Assembly (NCBI GenBank): GCA_050247135.1
Contig: JBFWUT010000013.1
Location: forward strand, 7,391 to 71,390
Length of the DNA stretch: 64,000 bases
Direction of reading: 5' to 3'
Source: Berkiella sp050247135
Lineage (GTDB): Bacteria; Pseudomonadota; Gammaproteobacteria; Berkiellales; Berkiellaceae
A program made the translations under genes and the position numbers. Below, one piece after another: positions 53,587-62,530 of the stretch (position 1 is its first letter; each line of letters starts with the position of its first letter). The notes beneath the pieces are model-generated. The model saw nothing but the letters and a program-made list of their open reading frames with translations. It did no database searches and was not told the DNA's origin.

Positions 53587-54350
53587 TAGGCCATTTTTAG
53601 CATTTTATCTTTGAGGATGTATTTTGTTCGAGTAAAAGCATCAATTGCTTTGAGAGTCATTGTGTTTGCTACGTGATGCTTCAGCTTAATGCGGTGGTAC
53701 TCATCAAATATCTCCATCATTCGATTCGTCCCAATCCCGCCTGCACGCCAACGAGATATCAAAATATCTTTAATAATGGTTTTAGGGAAATGCCGATACG
53801 CTCTAAGCAACAACTCATAGTCCATGGCAAAACGCACATCGGTATCAAAACCACCATATTGATCAAAAAAAGTACGATGCGTAAATAATGCTTGATGAGG
53901 CAAAGACATTTTAAATAGTAACGACTTTTTATCAAACGGCACAACTCGCTTGGGCGCTACCCAAATGGGAGTTATGCCGTCTTCTTTAACCCGCACGACT
54001 TTGCCACAAACAAGCTGAAAGCTCGGATCAAGATCTTTAAATAAGTGCTGGATACAATCAGGATGGTAGAGCGTATCTCCCGCTCCCTGGAAATTAATAT
54101 ACTCATGTGTTGCCAGTTTCAAGCCTTTGTTAAAGGCATCGGAAATTCCCTTATCAGGCTCAGAAATTGAATGTTGAATAATATCGTGATTTTCATCAAT
54201 GACGCTAAGTGTGCCATCAGTCGAGCCACCATCGATCACAATAATTTCTACAGATCGATAGCGTTGCTGCCTGATGCTTGCTAAAGTTTGTCTTAAATGC
54301 TCTTTGGCATTCTTAACTGCTATGATAATAGAGATTGAGGGTTGAAACAT
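53583..54350 (-). CDS. Family 2 glycosyltransferase (WcaA-like)
   Basis: A 255-residue GT2 protein: ISIIIAVKNAKEHLRQTLAS, EIIVIDGGSTDGTLSVID, SEPDKGISDAFNKGLKLATH, and FQGAGDTLYHPDC, where GD takes the place of the usual DD. The sequence is close in pattern to the GT2 at 41022. The start codon shares its bases with the divergent GtrA gene: both ATGs lie within one CATG at 54348-54351. First gene of the minus-strand operon ending at 51150. Confidence 0.86.
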   Translation of the reverse strand: MFQPSISIIIAVKNAKEHLRQTLASIRQQRYRSVEIIVIDGGSTDGTLSVIDENHDIIQHSISEPDKGISDAFNKGLKLATHEYINFQGAGDTLYHPDCIQHLFKDLDPSFQLVCGKVVRVKEDGITPIWVAPKRVVPFDKKSLLFKMSLPHQALFTHRTFFDQYGGFDTDVRFAMDYELLLRAYRHFPKTIIKDILISRWRAGGIGTNRMMEIFDEYHRIKLKHHVANTMTLKAIDAFTRTKYILKDKMLKMAY

Positions 54351-54756
54351 GTTACAGTTTATCTTACAACTAATCCGCGATCCGAAGCTTTATCGCTATA
54401 TTCTCGCGGGGGGGTCCTGTGCCGTGTTGGACATTAGCTTATTCTTAATGCTTCGCCAACATTTTGAGTATCACTACCTCATTCTTGCCACGTTTAGTTT
54501 TGTGATTGCGACTCTTGCTAATTTTATCTTATGCAACCACTTTGTTTTTCAATTCAAACAAAGCCACTCTTCACAAAGACGTTTTATGTTAACTTATTTA
54601 GTCAGTGGTATTGGGCTTTGCATTCACCATTCATTTCTATTTGTTACTTTTGAATGCCTGGCACTGCCCATCATTATCAGCAAAATCATTGCTATGGGCT
54701 GTGCTTTTGGTTGGAATTTTTTATCCCGCAAGTACCTCGTCTTTAAGCCTGCTTGA
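54349..54756 (+). CDS. GtrA-family flippase-like protein
   Basis: A 135-residue protein with four transmembrane helices. GtrA signature features are FILAGG-like YRYILAGGSCAVLDISLFLM, ATFSFVIATLANFILCNHFVF and a C-terminal LSRKYLVFK. GtrA proteins flip undecaprenyl-phosphate-linked sugars for glucosylation of O-antigen. The gene is the only plus-strand gene between two minus-strand genes, overlapping one by 2 bases at its start and ugd by 36 bases at its end. It therefore lacks a promoter region of its own, and its transcript must start inside the GT2 gene. Confidence 0.85.
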   Translation: MLQFILQLIRDPKLYRYILAGGSCAVLDISLFLMLRQHFEYHYLILATFSFVIATLANFILCNHFVFQFKQSHSSQRRFMLTYLVSGIGLCIHHSFLFVTFECLALPIIISKIIAMGCAFGWNFLSRKYLVFKPA

Positions 54757-56103
54757 CACCAAAAATGGCCCGCGAGCGACATTGGTACGACCAATCCCGT
54801 AATAAGTGATACCAAGCTCTTTGAGCAATATGGGATCATAGATATTTCTACCATCAAAAATAACGGGAGTGACTAATTGTTCTTTAATTGCATAAAAATC
54901 AGGACAGCGGAACACACGCCATTCTGTTAAGACTATTAAACCATGTGCGCCGACTAAGGCTTCTTCTGCGCCTGTACAATAGGTTAAATCTGCTCGATCG
55001 CCAAAGATTTTTTGAGCTTCAATCATTGCTTTAGGATCGTATACCTTTACTTTTGCTCCGGCTTTAAAGAGCTCTCTTAACATTGTTAAGCTTGGCGCAT
55101 CACGCATGTCGTCTGTTTCTGGTTTAAAGGATAGTCCCCAAACAGCAAAAACTTTACCTTCGAGTTGCCCATTAAAGTGTGTAGCAATTTTCTCAAACAA
55201 GCGCATTTTTTGCTCATCATTCACTCTTTCAACGGCTTGAACGACTTCCGCTTTACTCTCGAATTCTTCAGCAGTATGAATGAGCGCTTGGATGTCTTTA
55301 CCAAAGCAAGAACCACCATAGCCACATCCTGCATACGTGAAGTGATAACCGATTCTAGGATCAGCGCCAATTCCAATACGCACCTTTTCAATATCAGCCC
55401 CGACTTTCTCCGCTAAATTAGCCATTTCATTCATAAAACTAATTTTAGTTGCTAGCATAGCGTTAGCGGCATATTTGGTGAGCTCAGCTGAACGGGTATC
55501 CATCACCATTAAACGATTATTATCGCGATTAAAGGGCTCATATAGCTTTCTGAGTGCATTGGCAGCTGCCTGGTTGTCAACACCCAGTACAATACGATCC
55601 GGCTTACGAAAATCAGATAAGGCTGCGCCTTCTTTTAAAAATTCTGGATTGGATACGACATCGAACGGTATTTCTTTTTTGCGCGAATGCAATGCCTTAC
55701 GAATGGTTTCTCGCACCTTGTCAGCGGTACCAATTGGGACGGTGGATTTGTTAATAATAATGGTATGGCGTTGCATATGCTCGCCAATAGCCCCTGCGAC
55801 AGCAAGCACATATTTTAGATCGGCTTTGCCATTTGCATCGGGCGGAGTACCCACTGCTATAAATTGACAATCACCATGTTTCACTGCCATCGCTGCATCA
55901 GTAGTAAATTGTAGGCGCTTGGACTTTAATGTACTAATCACGACTTCTTGAAGGCCTGGTTCATAGATTGGGATCACACCTTGCTGTAAGCGGCTGATTT
56001 TATCCTTATCGACATCCATGCACACAACTTCATTGCCTACTTCTGCGAAGCAAGCTGCCAACACTAGGCCAACATATCCTGAACCATATACCGTTACTTT
56101 CAT
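54721..56103 (-). CDS. ugd: UDP-glucose 6-dehydrogenase
   Basis: A 460-residue enzyme that oxidises UDP-glucose twice to UDP-glucuronate with NAD+. N-terminal Rossmann motif VTVYGSGYVGLVLAACFAEV, substrate motif EFLKEGAALSDF, and catalytic Cys in GCGYGGSCFGKDIQALI (Cys near residue 263). Later come AVWGLSFKPETDDMRDAPS and the C-terminal NAD-domain end. Its product feeds the UDP-glucuronate decarboxylase encoded divergently at 56376, so UDP-xylose is the likely end product. Confidence 0.95.
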   Translation of the reverse strand: MKVTVYGSGYVGLVLAACFAEVGNEVVCMDVDKDKISRLQQGVIPIYEPGLQEVVISTLKSKRLQFTTDAAMAVKHGDCQFIAVGTPPDANGKADLKYVLAVAGAIGEHMQRHTIIINKSTVPIGTADKVRETIRKALHSRKKEIPFDVVSNPEFLKEGAALSDFRKPDRIVLGVDNQAAANALRKLYEPFNRDNNRLMVMDTRSAELTKYAANAMLATKISFMNEMANLAEKVGADIEKVRIGIGADPRIGYHFTYAGCGYGGSCFGKDIQALIHTAEEFESKAEVVQAVERVNDEQKMRLFEKIATHFNGQLEGKVFAVWGLSFKPETDDMRDAPSLTMLRELFKAGAKVKVYDPKAMIEAQKIFGDRADLTYCTGAEEALVGAHGLIVLTEWRVFRCPDFYAIKEQLVTPVIFDGRNIYDPILLKELGITYYGIGRTNVARGPFLVSSRLKDEVLAG

Positions 56104-56164
56104 GTTATTTAGATAACCGTTTATTGGAATTGAAAAAACATGAGGGCAACAATAATCCGCCTTC

Positions 56165-56276
56165 GCTTGCGTTGCAAGCTACGACACGATTAATCCGGCA
56201 GATCGTTACAACAATCTACTTTGTAAGGCCACTATCCGCGTTGCAAGCTCATGCTTGGCATCGCATGCAAAGTACG
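56165..56276. repeat. Palindromic repeats in the ugd / UDP-glucuronate decarboxylase intergenic region
   Basis: A perfect GCTTGC-GTT-GCAAGC palindrome at 56165-56179 and an imperfect hairpin GCGTTGCAAGC-TCAT-GCTTGGCATCGC at 56238-56264. The two share the 12-mer GCGTTGCAAGCT, each followed shortly by TACGACA. CTTCGCTTGC also occurs beside the 1181 palindrome. This looks like a degenerate REP-type pair in the divergent intergenic region (56104-56375), which otherwise shows no gene. Confidence 0.5.
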
Positions 56277-56375
56277 ACAGCTACCCTCAGATTCTGCGGG
56301 ACTTCATAACATGGAATATAGCGGACCGCCATGCTAGACTTTTGCCCTTTCAAGGAAACAATTGGAACAGAAGTT

Positions 56376-57338
56376 ATGAGACACACAAACCGAGTTTTAG
56401 TGACCGGCGGCGCCGGCTTTTTAGGTTCTCACCTATGTAAGCGTTTGCTAGAACAAGGCAAAGAAGTTGTGTGCTTAGATAATTTTTATACCGGCACCAA
56501 AGAAAATATTCAGCCACTCACCTCGAATCCCCATTTCGAAGTATTGCGCCATGATATTTGTGAACCCATCTCCATAGAAGTGGATGCGATTTATCATTTA
56601 GCCTGTCCTGCCAGCCCTGTGTTTTATCAGCGTGATGCTATCCGCACGACCAAAATTAGCGTGCTAGGAGCCATCAATGTGTTGGACCTGGCAAAACGAC
56701 TCAACGTACCTGTTTTAATCAGTTCAACCAGTGAAGTTTATGGTGATCCACTGGTCCATCCCCAAACGGAAGAATACTGGGGAAATGTCAATTGCAATGG
56801 CCCACGCGCCTGCTACGACGAAGGCAAACGATGCGCTGAAACGCTCTTTATGGATTATCATCGCCAACATCATGTCGATATCCGGATTGCTCGAATTTTT
56901 AATACCTATGGCCCACAAATGAATTTGAATGATGGTCGCGTGATCAGTAACTTTATTGTTCAAGCGCTGCAAAACGAACCCATTACGATTTATGGACATG
57001 GTGAGCAAAGCCGTTCTTTCTGTTACGTTGACGATACCATAACGGGCTTGATGAAACTCATGGCAAAACCAAACTATCATTTACCTGTTAATATCGGTAA
57101 TCCGATTGAAAAGACCATGAAAGAAATTGCTCAGATCATTATTGCTGATACGGGCAGCCACTCAACAATTAGTTATCACCCCTTGCCCAAAGACGATCCG
57201 CAAAAACGCTGCCCCGACATTAGCCGCGCTAAAGCGGAGCTTGATTGGGAACCTCAAATTTCATTGAAAGAAGGCTTAGATAAAACTATTGCCTATTTCC
57301 AAAAAAAAATTCTTCAACTGAACCTAGTTAGCGCATAA
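56376..57338 (+). CDS. UDP-glucuronate decarboxylase (UDP-xylose synthase)
   Basis: A 320-residue extended SDR enzyme that converts UDP-glucuronate to UDP-xylose. Motifs: VLVTGGAGFLGSHLCKRLLE, DNFYTGTKENI, YHLACPASPVFYQ, catalytic SSTSEVYGDPLVHPQTEEYW and the UXS-specific ACYDEGKRCAETL, then RIARIFNTYGPQMNLNDGRV. The frame opens at 56331, but ATG 56376 (MRHTNRVLV) has GGAACAG upstream and starts the fold normally. Divergent from ugd. Followed after 4 bases by a GT2 gene. Confidence 0.92.
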   Translation: MRHTNRVLVTGGAGFLGSHLCKRLLEQGKEVVCLDNFYTGTKENIQPLTSNPHFEVLRHDICEPISIEVDAIYHLACPASPVFYQRDAIRTTKISVLGAINVLDLAKRLNVPVLISSTSEVYGDPLVHPQTEEYWGNVNCNGPRACYDEGKRCAETLFMDYHRQHHVDIRIARIFNTYGPQMNLNDGRVISNFIVQALQNEPITIYGHGEQSRSFCYVDDTITGLMKLMAKPNYHLPVNIGNPIEKTMKEIAQIIIADTGSHSTISYHPLPKDDPQKRCPDISRAKAELDWEPQISLKEGLDKTIAYFQKKILQLNLVSA

Positions 57339-57342
57339 CACT

Positions 57343-58086
57343 ATGTATACTCTATCAGTCATTATTCCTTGTTATAACGAAAAGAAAACCATTGCTCAAT
57401 TGCTGCAAGCGGTTAGGGCGGCTCCCATTGAGGGTAAATTAGAAATCATTGTGGTCAATGATGGTTCACAAGACGGTGTGGAAGAATTACTGAATACCAC
57501 GCTCAAACCCATGATCGATATCTTAATCCATCACCCCAAAAATAGCGGTAAGGGCGCGGCAATCCACACTGGAATCAAACATGCCACGGGCGATTATGTG
57601 ATTATTCAAGATTCCGATTTGGAATATAATCCACAAGAGTATCCCAAATTACTGGCACCCCTTTTACAAGGTAAAGCCGATGCCGTTTACGGTAGCCGCT
57701 TTGCCGGTGGCGACTCTCACCGAGTATTGTATTTTTGGCACTCCATGGGCAATCGCTTTTTAACACTGCTCAGTAACATGTTTACCAATTTAAATCTGAC
57801 GGATATGGAAACCTGTTATAAAGTGTTTAAACGTAACTTAATCCAAAAGATCCCTTTACAAGAACGCCGCTTTGGTTTTGAACCTGAAGTGACTGCTCAT
57901 TTGGCACGGATCCCTGATATTCGCATTTACGAAGTGGGGATCTCCTATTATGGGCGAACTTATAAAGAAGGTAAAAAGATTGGCTATAAAGATGGATTCC
58001 GCGCTATTTATTGCATCCTCAAATATGGCTTTTTTTATCGCTTCTTTAAACAAAGAACGACCCTAAGGCCACAAGAAAATGCCTAA
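57343..58086 (+). CDS. Family 2 glycosyltransferase (DPM1-like)
   Basis: A 247-residue enzyme: LSVIIPCYNEKKTIAQLL, IIVVNDGSQDGVEELL, GAAIHTGIKHATGDYVIIQD, then DSDLEYNPQEYPKLL (DxD at 88-90) and AVYGSRFAGG. These are features of dolichyl- or polyprenyl-phosphate sugar transferases, here without the C-terminal membrane domain. The later RRFGFEPEVTAHLA and GRTYKEGKKIGYKDG are typical. It is cotranscribed with the UDP-xylose synthase and would charge undecaprenyl phosphate with a sugar, perhaps for the GtrA protein. Its end overlaps the convergent gene by 4 bases. Confidence 0.9.
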   Translation: MYTLSVIIPCYNEKKTIAQLLQAVRAAPIEGKLEIIVVNDGSQDGVEELLNTTLKPMIDILIHHPKNSGKGAAIHTGIKHATGDYVIIQDSDLEYNPQEYPKLLAPLLQGKADAVYGSRFAGGDSHRVLYFWHSMGNRFLTLLSNMFTNLNLTDMETCYKVFKRNLIQKIPLQERRFGFEPEVTAHLARIPDIRIYEVGISYYGRTYKEGKKIGYKDGFRAIYCILKYGFFYRFFKQRTTLRPQENA

Positions 58087-59750
58087 GAGGCTTTATTCGT
58101 AAAGTCTCTTTTCAGCAATAAACTATAGCCACCGACAAACAATAAGCCTAACAACAGCGCTTGGCAGTACGTATGCCACGGTGGATGCTCATAGTCTGCT
58201 AGTTTTTCATATTTTTGTACGATGGTTTCAGGTAGATTTAATTGTTGAATATCCACATCAAGCATATCGAGCAAGCCAACCGCCAAGAACCCTGGCGTTC
58301 TGGTTGCAGCAAGACTTACCCAAGTAGCGCCTTTGGGGATGGCACGCAACACTTCAAAATTATAGCCCACGGCACTACCCCCTTCCCTGCCAAACGAGTT
58401 GGTAATACCCGGCTTATATAGTAAATCTGAATTCAGTCCAAATAAGACATTGCCTACTAAACTATAACAACACAATAACAAGGTTATTCCTTGGCATAAT
58501 TTAGCGCTAAGGGGAAAGTTTTTGAATGCATCATATTTGGCGATTAGCTGCTGATGCCAAGCGCCATAGCCTAAAAATGCAATCGGAAACAAGCAAAAGA
58601 AAAATCGATAACCATAGGCATCACCCAAAGATTGCCAAAATAAAGTAATTGTGACCGGTAAAGCAATATAGAGCCCAACTACCCCTAAAATGACAAGCGC
58701 GAGGAGGTTTTTCTGGCAGATCCGATTAAACAATATAATTGTCAGAAAACCCGTACCCAACAGCAAGATAGCAGATGAAAAGGCCAAACCAAATTCAGAG
58801 GAAAAACAAATGGTCAAAATATGAGGAAGGCGCGAAATCAAAACGATCAACGTACCGATAAAGTCGCTAACATTGGCTATGGCAGGAACGGGGGTTGGCC
58901 CATACATAGCATTGGCACTAGGATAGAACATACCGTACAGATATTGGTTGATCAATAAAAATGGAATAAAACACAACAACAAGCACAGAAGACCCAATCC
59001 CATTATTGATAGGCTATATTTTGCTGTTTTACTATCCATCCCTTTTTCACGCTGTACCCATAAAAAGCCTACTACTATCAAGGGCAACAACAAAACATTA
59101 ATATCGGAGGGGCGAATTTGCAGAGTCAATATCAAGCTTAAAGCACATAATAGCGTTACCAGATAATTTATTTTATGCCGCGTAATATCAAAATATATTT
59201 TACAACTTGCCCAAAAACATAGCGCCATTGTAAAAAACTCAAAAGAGTGCCCCATCACTGGACGAAATAATACATAGTATAAAATACCAAAACTGCTACT
59301 AATGAAGAGCAAATGTAAACGAGATAACTTAAAAGCAAGTAGATCGGCCGCCTTGGCATAGCAACATACACCTGCAATAAAGAAGAAAATCGAAGAAAAA
59401 ACAAAACCAAAAAATGACCATGAATATTGATATTGAGTATGCTCTGTGATGACAGGATGATGAGTCAGTTTGTCAATGGTTGAAAAAGCAGCAATAAAAG
59501 GCGAGGCCATGACACCCGGACCAATAGGATGAGCTGCCGCTTTTTGGTTAGGCGTTTTCCAATCAGCAACCGAATCTTTATATTGTAAATCGCCATCAAG
59601 ACCTAAAGTGAATCCGTGAGCTAAATAAGAAGCATCATCAGCAAAAAGTTTATGTTTAGTGAGTGCGTGATAAGGACTAAAGAAAAGACAAAATAAGCTG
59701 ACCGTGATGATAATCGGTATCGTGTTTTTAAACTGTTTTAGGCTGACCAT
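58083..59750 (-). CDS. Polytopic membrane protein, possible GT-C glycosyltransferase
   Basis: A 555-residue protein with about 11-12 hydrophobic helices. The first periplasmic loop is HKLFADDASYLAHGFTLGLD, with an Asp-Asp pair where GT39/GT83-like enzymes (PMT, ArnT) have the catalytic aspartate. This makes a polyprenyl-phosphate-dependent sugar transferase plausible but unproven. The frame extends to 59912, but ATG at 59750 (MVSLKQF) has GAGG 6 bases upstream and leaves only a 23-base overlap with the GT4 gene. Last gene of the minus-strand operon. Confidence 0.68.
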   Translation of the reverse strand: MVSLKQFKNTIPIIITVSLFCLFFSPYHALTKHKLFADDASYLAHGFTLGLDGDLQYKDSVADWKTPNQKAAAHPIGPGVMASPFIAAFSTIDKLTHHPVITEHTQYQYSWSFFGFVFSSIFFFIAGVCCYAKAADLLAFKLSRLHLLFISSSFGILYYVLFRPVMGHSFEFFTMALCFWASCKIYFDITRHKINYLVTLLCALSLILTLQIRPSDINVLLLPLIVVGFLWVQREKGMDSKTAKYSLSIMGLGLLCLLLCFIPFLLINQYLYGMFYPSANAMYGPTPVPAIANVSDFIGTLIVLISRLPHILTICFSSEFGLAFSSAILLLGTGFLTIILFNRICQKNLLALVILGVVGLYIALPVTITLFWQSLGDAYGYRFFFCLFPIAFLGYGAWHQQLIAKYDAFKNFPLSAKLCQGITLLLCCYSLVGNVLFGLNSDLLYKPGITNSFGREGGSAVGYNFEVLRAIPKGATWVSLAATRTPGFLAVGLLDMLDVDIQQLNLPETIVQKYEKLADYEHPPWHTYCQALLLGLLFVGGYSLLLKRDFTNKAS

Positions 59751-60921
59751 GAACAACCTCTCTAATAATATTGGCAAGCGTTGCATAAAAATGCGTAAAT
59801 TGATAATTAGCGCGCCATTGCTTACCCTTGGCTTTAAGTTCTTGACACAATGCATCGTCTTGCCATAGGCGCCTGACTTGCACTGCAATACTCTCCGGTG
59901 ACAAGGGATCAAAATAAAGCGCTGCCTCTGCTAATTGCGCTTTCATCCCGTAAATATCAGAGATAGCTACTGGGCAACCCAAGGCAAAGGCCTCTAATGG
60001 TGGAATGTTAGTCGGCCCAAAAAAAGTAGGCATCACCAACGCTCGGGCACGGCGAAACAATTCCGGCATGTCTTGTTCATCTACTAAGCCTAAAATATGG
60101 ACCGACGATTCAAGATCGAATGTCTGAATTAAGTGCATCACCGCTTCAAAATGATTTTTTGGGCTGCCAACTAATACTAATTGGATCTCGGGTATTTCTT
60201 GTTTACACAGCGCTATCGCTTTGAGCAAATTATCATGATTTTTATGTTGCCAAAATTGGGCCGGATAAAATAAATATTTAGATGGAAGCCTGTATTTTTT
60301 CGAAAAATCATCCGATGGACTGATAGATTCAATATAACGATTAGCAATATAGGGCAATACATGACAACGGTCTGGTTCAATCTGGTAGCTTGCCACAGCT
60401 TGTTCACGCCCAAGCAATGAATCAACCAAGATCCCCTTTGCCCATTTGCAGGTATTCTGATAATGATATTCTCGCCTTTTGTATTCCTGCTTATTCCCCA
60501 CCTCAGGAAAACGGCTTTCATAGCGATGCATTAAATCATGAACCGCTGCGATTGCAGGCACAGGCATCAAATAAGCATACGCATCTTGCGAGGGGAAAAT
60601 CCAAGCATCTGCCTTTTCTTTTAGCATCGCTTTGGCTAAGGGATGAAACTGACCAGCTATCTTATGCCATAAACCTAAAGGCAATTTTAACCTTCGCAAA
60701 AGGCCCGCTAAAATCCGCCAATGTTTAGGTACTGGTACCCATTGGCTCTTGATGCCATAACTATTTAACAGAGGTTCCCAATGCTTAGCGCCATAAAAAA
60801 CGACTTTGTTATAATCTGATGTTGGCAGTTCAATCAAGGCTTCCAGCATCAAATGATTATACTGGTAGGTACCCCCACAGGCAGGTCCTGCATCTAAATA
60901 AAGCCCTATTTTTTTCTTCAT
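59728..60921 (-). CDS. Family 4 glycosyltransferase
   Basis: A 397-residue GT-B enzyme: KKIGLYLDAGPACGGTYQYN at the start, AAVHDLMHRYESRFPE, then the donor domain KYLFYPAQFWQHKNHDNLLK, LVLVGSPKNHFE, and FFGPTNIPPLEAFALGCPVA carrying the conserved glutamate. The start is set by the ATGA overlap with the preceding methyltransferase stop at 60918-60921; the longer ORF to 60987 is less likely. It overlaps the membrane-protein gene by 23 bases. Confidence 0.88.
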   Translation of the reverse strand: MKKKIGLYLDAGPACGGTYQYNHLMLEALIELPTSDYNKVVFYGAKHWEPLLNSYGIKSQWVPVPKHWRILAGLLRRLKLPLGLWHKIAGQFHPLAKAMLKEKADAWIFPSQDAYAYLMPVPAIAAVHDLMHRYESRFPEVGNKQEYKRREYHYQNTCKWAKGILVDSLLGREQAVASYQIEPDRCHVLPYIANRYIESISPSDDFSKKYRLPSKYLFYPAQFWQHKNHDNLLKAIALCKQEIPEIQLVLVGSPKNHFEAVMHLIQTFDLESSVHILGLVDEQDMPELFRRARALVMPTFFGPTNIPPLEAFALGCPVAISDIYGMKAQLAEAALYFDPLSPESIAVQVRRLWQDDALCQELKAKGKQWRANYQFTHFYATLANIIREVVHGQPKTV

Positions 60922-61682
60922 ACACGCACAACAAAGCAAGCGCCAAAAGTTTGATCGCTCAGTGGCTTTCTCGTCAGCCATTCGCAAGCCAATTCAAGTT
61001 TCATTGAATATTTATCACAATATTGTTGAATTTCGGGCAAGAAGAAATAACGCATTAAGTGATCTTCTTCCATTTTAATAAAGGTGGTTTGCGGCTTTTC
61101 TTGCACAAATAAATGGTAATGAACATTCACGGTGCCGGCATTGACATCTAACGACGGTTCGGCAATACGCTCAACCAGCAGTGATTCATTCTCTAATTTT
61201 TTATAGCGCATCTTGGGTTTTTGTTCAAGTACACAAGGTCCATACCAACAATCAAAAATAAAAATCCCGCCTGGCAAGAGATGATTTTTTGCTGTAGCAA
61301 ACATGGCTTCAATATCATTATTTGTGGTTTGATAACTAAGCACATGAAACAGTGAAATGACGGCATCGAACTGTTCCGCTATTTTAAAAGTGCGCACGTC
61401 CCCTTCAAATAGGCGGATGTTTTTGGCTACGGCTTGATTTTGAGCGAGTAAGCGACCTGCCAGTTCCAGCATCGTTGCGCTCTGATCAATACCGACTATG
61501 TTGTAGCCTTTATTGGCCAATAAACAAGCATGCTTACCCGTGCCACTGCCTAGCTCAAGAAGCTTTATGGGTTTATTGCCATATTTTTGCAATAAAGTAT
61601 CAATAAAGTCAGCTTCACCTTGATAATTTTTGTCTTGATACAGTAAATCATAATATTTTGAATAATCAGCAAAAACGGTCAT
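60918..61682 (-). CDS. Class I SAM-dependent methyltransferase
   Basis: A 254-residue methyltransferase_25-type protein: YYDLLYQDKNYQGEADFIDT, motif I LLELGSGTGKHACLLANKGY, VGIDQSATMLELAGRLL, and FDAVISLFHVLSYQTTNND. FDCWYGPCVLEQKP is typical of sugar N- or C-methyltransferases next to aminotransferases. The target may be the amino sugar made by the DegT enzyme upstream, which is inference. It overlaps genes on both sides by 1-4 bases. Confidence 0.87.
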   Translation of the reverse strand: MTVFADYSKYYDLLYQDKNYQGEADFIDTLLQKYGNKPIKLLELGSGTGKHACLLANKGYNIVGIDQSATMLELAGRLLAQNQAVAKNIRLFEGDVRTFKIAEQFDAVISLFHVLSYQTTNNDIEAMFATAKNHLLPGGIFIFDCWYGPCVLEQKPKMRYKKLENESLLVERIAEPSLDVNAGTVNVHYHLFVQEKPQTTFIKMEEDHLMRYFFLPEIQQYCDKYSMKLELACEWLTRKPLSDQTFGACFVVRV

Positions 61683-62530
61683 TAGCTTATTACCTCAAAA
61701 GGCTGTGTTGCGATATGGGCGAATTGCGTTTGCCAACCGCCTTGACATTTTTGATACTGATAAAAATTTTCTGCAAAGGGCTTTGCTTGTAAATTAGCAA
61801 CCCATGTGGCAGAAAAACATTGAGGATCAATGAAAAAGGCGTTCACCCCATTACTATCTACTGTCACGAATTGATACCCTGCTTTTTCTAAAAGTTTTCG
61901 CCAGGCGCTAATCGATACACCGTAATATAAGCCGGAGGCGTGCGCTTGAGTGTAATCAAATTGATCATGATAAGGCACCGTTAATGCTTTTTCAGGGCCA
62001 AAGCAAGAATTATATTCCACTACAATAATCTTGGGGCGAAAACCCGCCTGCAATAGGCTTTGTAAGATATAGTAATCGACACCGTCAATATCTAGCGAAA
62101 ACACGTCTGGATTTAGGTAAAGACATTCATTCAGTAGCGCTGTGATGTTATTTTTGTCTACAAAACAATTTAACACCTTAACGCCCAAATTATAGGCTGG
62201 GATGGTTTTAGCCGCACGAGAAGCAAGCTTACTGCACCCCTCGACCATCAAGCCTGAAAATTTTCTAGCAATTGCCAGCCATGCGGTATTATTCTCTAAA
62301 CCATCAGCGGCGCCAATTTCTACGAAATAACGATTAGGTTCAATGATTTTCTGCGTTAAATAATCAATAATGCCATCTTCACCATTTTGACTAAACCCAC
62401 AAAATTCCCAACTATTAGGGTTTTGTGGACAGAGCTGGCGATAGTTACCTGATTGGGCACGCGCTAAAGCCATATTCACGCGTGCCAAGGTGCGCGACGT
62501 TTGAATATAATTGATGACTCTTTTTAGCAT
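61682..62530 (-). CDS. FkbM-like methyltransferase domain protein
   Basis: A 282-residue protein with FCGFSQNGEDGIIDYLTQKI, the SQxGED motif of a branch of FkbM-like proteins. RYFVEIGAADGLENNTAWLA follows (SAM-binding), then VFSLDIDGVDYYILQSLL and KIIVVEYNSCFGPEKA. The fold is that of a SAM methyltransferase; the substrate is unknown. It overlaps the DegT aminotransferase end by 7 bases and shares one base with the next gene, so it is in the same operon. Confidence 0.75.
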   Translation of the reverse strand: MLKRVINYIQTSRTLARVNMALARAQSGNYRQLCPQNPNSWEFCGFSQNGEDGIIDYLTQKIIEPNRYFVEIGAADGLENNTAWLAIARKFSGLMVEGCSKLASRAAKTIPAYNLGVKVLNCFVDKNNITALLNECLYLNPDVFSLDIDGVDYYILQSLLQAGFRPKIIVVEYNSCFGPEKALTVPYHDQFDYTQAHASGLYYGVSISAWRKLLEKAGYQFVTVDSNGVNAFFIDPQCFSATWVANLQAKPFAENFYQYQKCQGGWQTQFAHIATQPFEVIS

